Part shown: positions 12,058 to 15,227 of the stretch, piece by piece | Layout of the letters: every line of letters begins with the position of its first letter | Numbering within the stretch: the stretch's first letter is position 1 | From: Anaerolineales bacterium UBA2317 | Lineage (GTDB): Bacteria; Chloroflexota; Anaerolineae; Anaerolineales; Villigracilaceae | Direction: 5' to 3' | NCBI GenBank assembly: GCA_002345215.1 | Contig: DDVH01000027.1 | Location: 1 to 15,227, forward strand | DNA: 15,227 nucleotides | Notes under the pieces: model-generated | Seen by the model: only the letters and a program-made list of their open reading frames with translations | What the model was told of the DNA's origin: nothing | Databases searched by the model: none | Made by a program: the position numbers and the translations under genes

Positions 12058-14967
12058 ATGCCACACGAACCTACACCTATCCAAGAATGGCACGCGTTAA
12101 CCAGCGAGCAAGTTCTACAACATTTACAAGTCCATGATGAAGGCTTGCATACTGAAGAAGCCGAAAAAAGACTTAAGCATTATGGACCGAATCAATTGCG
12201 TGAAGCCCCTCGCCCGAGCTTTTGGGCGTTGATGTGGCGTCAGCTAAGTAGTTTTGTTGTACTTTTATTAATTATTGCTTCAGCGGTTTCGGCATTATTA
12301 GGGGATTATGTTGAAGCCATTGCAATTATGTTGATTGTAGTTTTGAATGCCGCACTTGGTATTGTTCAAGAACAACGCGCCGAACAAGCACTTGCCGCAT
12401 TGAAAAAACTTGCCGCGCCAGATGCACAAGTGATTCGTGATGGCGTGCGAAAATCAATCCCTGCTTATAACTTGGTGCCGGGCGATATTGTTTTTCTTGA
12501 AGCGGGAAATTTTATCCCAGCTGATTTGCGTTTGTTAGAAGCAATCAACTTGCAAGTGGAAGAAGCATCATTAACAGGTGAATCATTACCTGTTCAAAAA
12601 AATGCCGCCACTGTTTTAGATAAACAAGTTCCACTCGGTGATAGAAAAAATACTGCATTCATGGGAACCGTTGTTACATATGGTCGAGGACGTGGCGTTG
12701 TCACTGATACGGGCATGTTGACTCAACTGGGTCTGATTGCCACTATGCTTCAAAATGTTGAGACCGAAGAAACGCCGTTACAAAAAAGATTGAATCAACT
12801 TGGCAAGTCATTAAGCATTGTGTCGTTGATTTTGGTTGCAGTTGTTTTTGCAGTTGCTTTAATTAACAACACAAATATTGATTTACTCTTCAATGCGCCA
12901 GCGCAATATTTTGAAACCTTTGCCGAACAAATTACAGAAGTTTTTATTATTGCCATTAGTTTAGCCATTGCCGCCGTGCCGGAAGGTTTGCCAGCCGTCG
13001 TGACCATTTCACTCGCGCTTGGTATGCGTGAAATGATTCAACGTCACGCACTCATTCGCAAACTTTCATCGGTTGAAACGCTTGGCTCTGCCACTGTGAT
13101 TTGTTCTGATAAAACTGGCACACTCACTCAAAATGAGATGACAGTCACACGCCTCTGGGCTGACGGGCAATTTGTTCATGTAACCGGAACAGGATATGCA
13201 CCTTTCGGCGAATTTCAAATTGACGATAAAAAAATTAACACTGAAGATTATCCTGCTATTCTTTCTACTTTATGGCTTGGATTATTAAATAATGATTCAT
13301 TGATTGAAACCACAGGCGAACATGAATCATCCAAAACCTATCGCATTGTGGGTGACCCGACTGAAGGTTCATTATTAGTCGCCGCAGCAAAAGCGGGAGC
13401 AGTTCACCTAGATATTAAAGATGCGTATCCGCGTGAGAATGAAATCCCATTTGATTCAGAACGCAAACGCATGGTCACGATTCATCACGTCAGTGAATCA
13501 AATGCGAATGATTTATCTCCATTTCATGCGCATGGAGAACAACATCAAGGCTTTGATTTAGTGGCTGTAAAAGGCGCACCTGATATTGTGCTCAATTTAT
13601 GCACGAAGTATCTGAATCAAAACGGCGAACCTGTTGAATTAAGTCCAGAAGCGAAAAAGAAAATTTTTGACGCGAATGATGTCATGGCGCATGATGCTTT
13701 ACGCGTGCTCGGCTTTGCCTATCAAGTAGTAGATGATGTTCCGGATAACCCGGAAGACATCAAAACTGAAGATGTAGAAAAAGATTTAATTTTTGCTGGC
13801 TTGGTCGGTATGATTGACCCGCCGCGAGAAGAAGTGAAACCCGCGCTTGAAAAAGCACGCGAGGCAGGTATTCGTACTGTCATGATTACAGGGGATTATC
13901 CTAATACTGCCAAAGCGATTGCAGAATCAATTGGTTTGTTACGCCCCGGCAAAAAAGTAATGACCGGCGCACAACTAGATGAAGCCAATGATGCTGAACT
14001 TATCAATGCCATTAAAGATACAGATGTATTTGCGCGTGTTTCACCGGAACATAAAATGCGAATCGTAGATGCATTACAAGCGAATGATGAAGTGGTGGCG
14101 ATGACCGGTGATGGAGTGAATGATGCACCTGCTATCAAACGCGCCGATATTGGCATTGCAATGGGAATCACTGGCACAGATGTTGCCAAAGGCACTGCTG
14201 ATATGGTGCTAACCGATGATAATTACGTCAGCATTGTTGCCGCAGTGGAACAAGGCAGAGTGATTTACAGCAACATTCGTAAATTTGTTTTCTTTTTACT
14301 TTCATCAAACATTGCTGAAATTATGATTATCTTTTTAGCAATCGTAGCAGGTTTACCTGCCCCATTAACTGCGATTCAAATTTTATGGCTCAACCTTGTT
14401 ACAGATGGCGCGCCAGCCCTTGCTTTGGCAATGGAAAAAGGCGACCCCGATATTATGGAGCAAAAGCCGCGTACAAAAAATGAACCGATTGTAAATCGCT
14501 CCATGGGCATTGGAATTATTGTGCAAACATTTGCACAAACGGGTGCAGTGTTAACTGCTTTTATCATCGGCTTGAGTTGGCATCTAGAAGCAGGAGCAAG
14601 CATCCCCGAAGGAACGAACGTTTTGTCTTATGTCTTAAATCATGATTGGCGTGGTGTAGATGTTCAAATTGCGGAGACAATGGCATTTGCGACATTATCA
14701 CTTGCGGAATTATTCCGCGCGTATACCGTTCGTTCAGAACGCGCTTCACTCTTAAGGGTCGGCATTTTCTCCAACCGCACCATGCAATACGCTTTTGGCT
14801 TTTCTGCTATCTTGTTGATTTTGGTTTGTTCAGTTCCATTTTTACAACCGATATTTAATACAAACTTTCTTACCTTAACAGAATGGGGATTGGTCGTTGG
14901 GCTTGCTTTAATCCCCGCTATTGCTGAAGAACTTACAAAATTCTTTTTGCGTAAAGCAAATATGTAA
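12058..14967 (+). CDS. P-type (P-IIA) cation-transporting ATPase, probably Ca2+ exporting
   Basis: 969 residues with all P-type landmarks: actuator TGES (173-176), M4 PEGLP (308-312), phosphorylation site SDKTGTLTQ with Asp351, nucleotide-domain KGAPD, MITGDYPNTA, and the hinge TGDGVNDAP (683-691). Residues matching the two SERCA calcium sites are present: Glu309 in M4, Asn751 and Glu754 in M5 (SSNIAE), Asn779, Thr782 and Asp783 in M6 (LNLVTDG), and Glu884 in M8 (SLAELFRAY). This makes Ca2+ the likely cargo, expelled at the cost of ATP across the plasma membrane; Na+/K+ or Mn2+ transport is less likely. The N-terminal WHALTSEQVLQHL is the usual cation-ATPase N domain. It is monocistronic with a strong terminator. 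Confidence 0.93.
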   Translation: MPHEPTPIQEWHALTSEQVLQHLQVHDEGLHTEEAEKRLKHYGPNQLREAPRPSFWALMWRQLSSFVVLLLIIASAVSALLGDYVEAIAIMLIVVLNAALGIVQEQRAEQALAALKKLAAPDAQVIRDGVRKSIPAYNLVPGDIVFLEAGNFIPADLRLLEAINLQVEEASLTGESLPVQKNAATVLDKQVPLGDRKNTAFMGTVVTYGRGRGVVTDTGMLTQLGLIATMLQNVETEETPLQKRLNQLGKSLSIVSLILVAVVFAVALINNTNIDLLFNAPAQYFETFAEQITEVFIIAISLAIAAVPEGLPAVVTISLALGMREMIQRHALIRKLSSVETLGSATVICSDKTGTLTQNEMTVTRLWADGQFVHVTGTGYAPFGEFQIDDKKINTEDYPAILSTLWLGLLNNDSLIETTGEHESSKTYRIVGDPTEGSLLVAAAKAGAVHLDIKDAYPRENEIPFDSERKRMVTIHHVSESNANDLSPFHAHGEQHQGFDLVAVKGAPDIVLNLCTKYLNQNGEPVELSPEAKKKIFDANDVMAHDALRVLGFAYQVVDDVPDNPEDIKTEDVEKDLIFAGLVGMIDPPREEVKPALEKAREAGIRTVMITGDYPNTAKAIAESIGLLRPGKKVMTGAQLDEANDAELINAIKDTDVFARVSPEHKMRIVDALQANDEVVAMTGDGVNDAPAIKRADIGIAMGITGTDVAKGTADMVLTDDNYVSIVAAVEQGRVIYSNIRKFVFFLLSSNIAEIMIIFLAIVAGLPAPLTAIQILWLNLVTDGAPALALAMEKGDPDIMEQKPRTKNEPIVNRSMGIGIIVQTFAQTGAVLTAFIIGLSWHLEAGASIPEGTNVLSYVLNHDWRGVDVQIAETMAFATLSLAELFRAYTVRSERASLLRVGIFSNRTMQYAFGFSAILLILVCSVPFLQPIFNTNFLTLTEWGLVVGLALIPAIAEELTKFFLRKANM

Positions 14968-15004
14968 AAAATAAATCTCCTAGAAAATAGGAGATTTATT
15001 TTTT
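14966..15004. terminator. Bidirectional terminator between the ATPase and the zinc-ribbon gene
   Basis: A 17-base perfect stem (core TAAATCTCCTA / TAGGAGATTTA) around a GAAAA loop, flanked by A6 on the left and T6 on the right. It overlaps the ATPase stop codon and the last codons of the minus-strand gene. Confidence 0.9.
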
Positions 15005-15227
15005 ATCCAAAAACGAATGCATGTTTTTTAGTATTTTTTTCCATTCGCTTTCAGCATTGATTTTTCGTTTAACATCATTTGAGCGTTGCTTCATTGCATT
15101 GATAACACGTTCATCTTCACCAGCATCCAACCAGAAGCCATGATTATGCTCTGTGCAAGCATCTAACTTCAAATCATACAGCCGATATTGAAATTCATCT
15201 AACGGCTTTCCGCAATGTGGGCACGGA
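14996..15227 (-). CDS. TFIIB-type zinc-ribbon protein (5' partial)
   Basis: The frame is open from the right edge of the window; 76 C-terminal residues are visible. They begin PCPHCGKPLDEF and continue KLDACTEHNHGFWLDAGEDER, the pattern of the zf-TFIIB family: a CxxC knuckle, a second Cys/His knuckle, then G-x-WLDAGE. The remaining tail (about 45 residues) is basic and probably helical. The second knuckle is CTEH here rather than CxxC. Function is unknown; family members are short putative metal-binding proteins. The stop lies within the terminator stem. The N-terminus is outside the window. Confidence 0.7.
   Translation of the reverse strand, partial: PCPHCGKPLDEFQYRLYDLKLDACTEHNHGFWLDAGEDERVINAMKQRSNDVKRKINAESEWKKILKNMHSFLDKK

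Noticed and set aside
1..15227. CRISPR array, rRNA, insertion sequence or transposase
   Set aside because: No regularly spaced direct repeats, rRNA-like segments or transposase motifs were found.

Overview
The window is a gene-dense stretch of a chromosome, probably from an Anaerolineae-type member of Chloroflexota. The pointers are tandem Flp-type minipilins beginning MLFSPKEKGQGLVEYA, several families of short palindromic dispersed repeats, and moderate base composition. This placement rests on pattern recognition, not on a marker gene.

Layout. Bases 1-705 (+) hold the 3' end of a MrfA/DUF1998-type helicase with an HNH nuclease domain inserted into it. It is followed by a chromate-transporter homologue (736-1914 +), with a compact palindromic repeat at the junction. 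Converging on chrA is a minus-strand pair, surE and an unnamed membrane protein. Bases 3600-4012 are a tRNA cluster: Arg with anticodon GCG on the minus strand, then Gly-TCC and Ile2-CAT on the plus strand. Just beyond the tRNAs lies an AT-rich two-gene cassette of unknown membrane proteins (4230-5283 -), the best candidate for recently acquired DNA.

From 9550 down to 5510 a minus-strand series runs hutI (imidazolonepropionase), a PAS-GGDEF diguanylate cyclase, a dispersed repeat, arginase, and an inositol-monophosphatase family enzyme. Bases 9669-10300 hold two nearly identical 51-residue Flp pilins, each with its own promoter, leader hairpin and terminator. A minus-strand pair follows, an MFS transporter and a membrane-anchored FAM173-like methyltransferase, linked by a TAATG overlap. 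Divergent from it is a 969-residue P-type Ca2+-ATPase (12058-14967 +). It is closed by a two-way terminator shared with the end of a partial zinc-ribbon protein at the right edge.

Most genes are housekeeping or catabolic and do not form one pathway. Arginase and HutI both serve amino-acid breakdown. The cyclase and Flp pilins could share a surface-behaviour theme, but that is inference. The items I rate most interesting are the HNH insertion in the DUF1998 helicase, the AT-rich membrane cassette beside tRNA-Ile2, the bacterial tRNA-Arg with anticodon GCG, the divergent tRNA promoters with overlapping -35 boxes, and the duplicated minipilin units.
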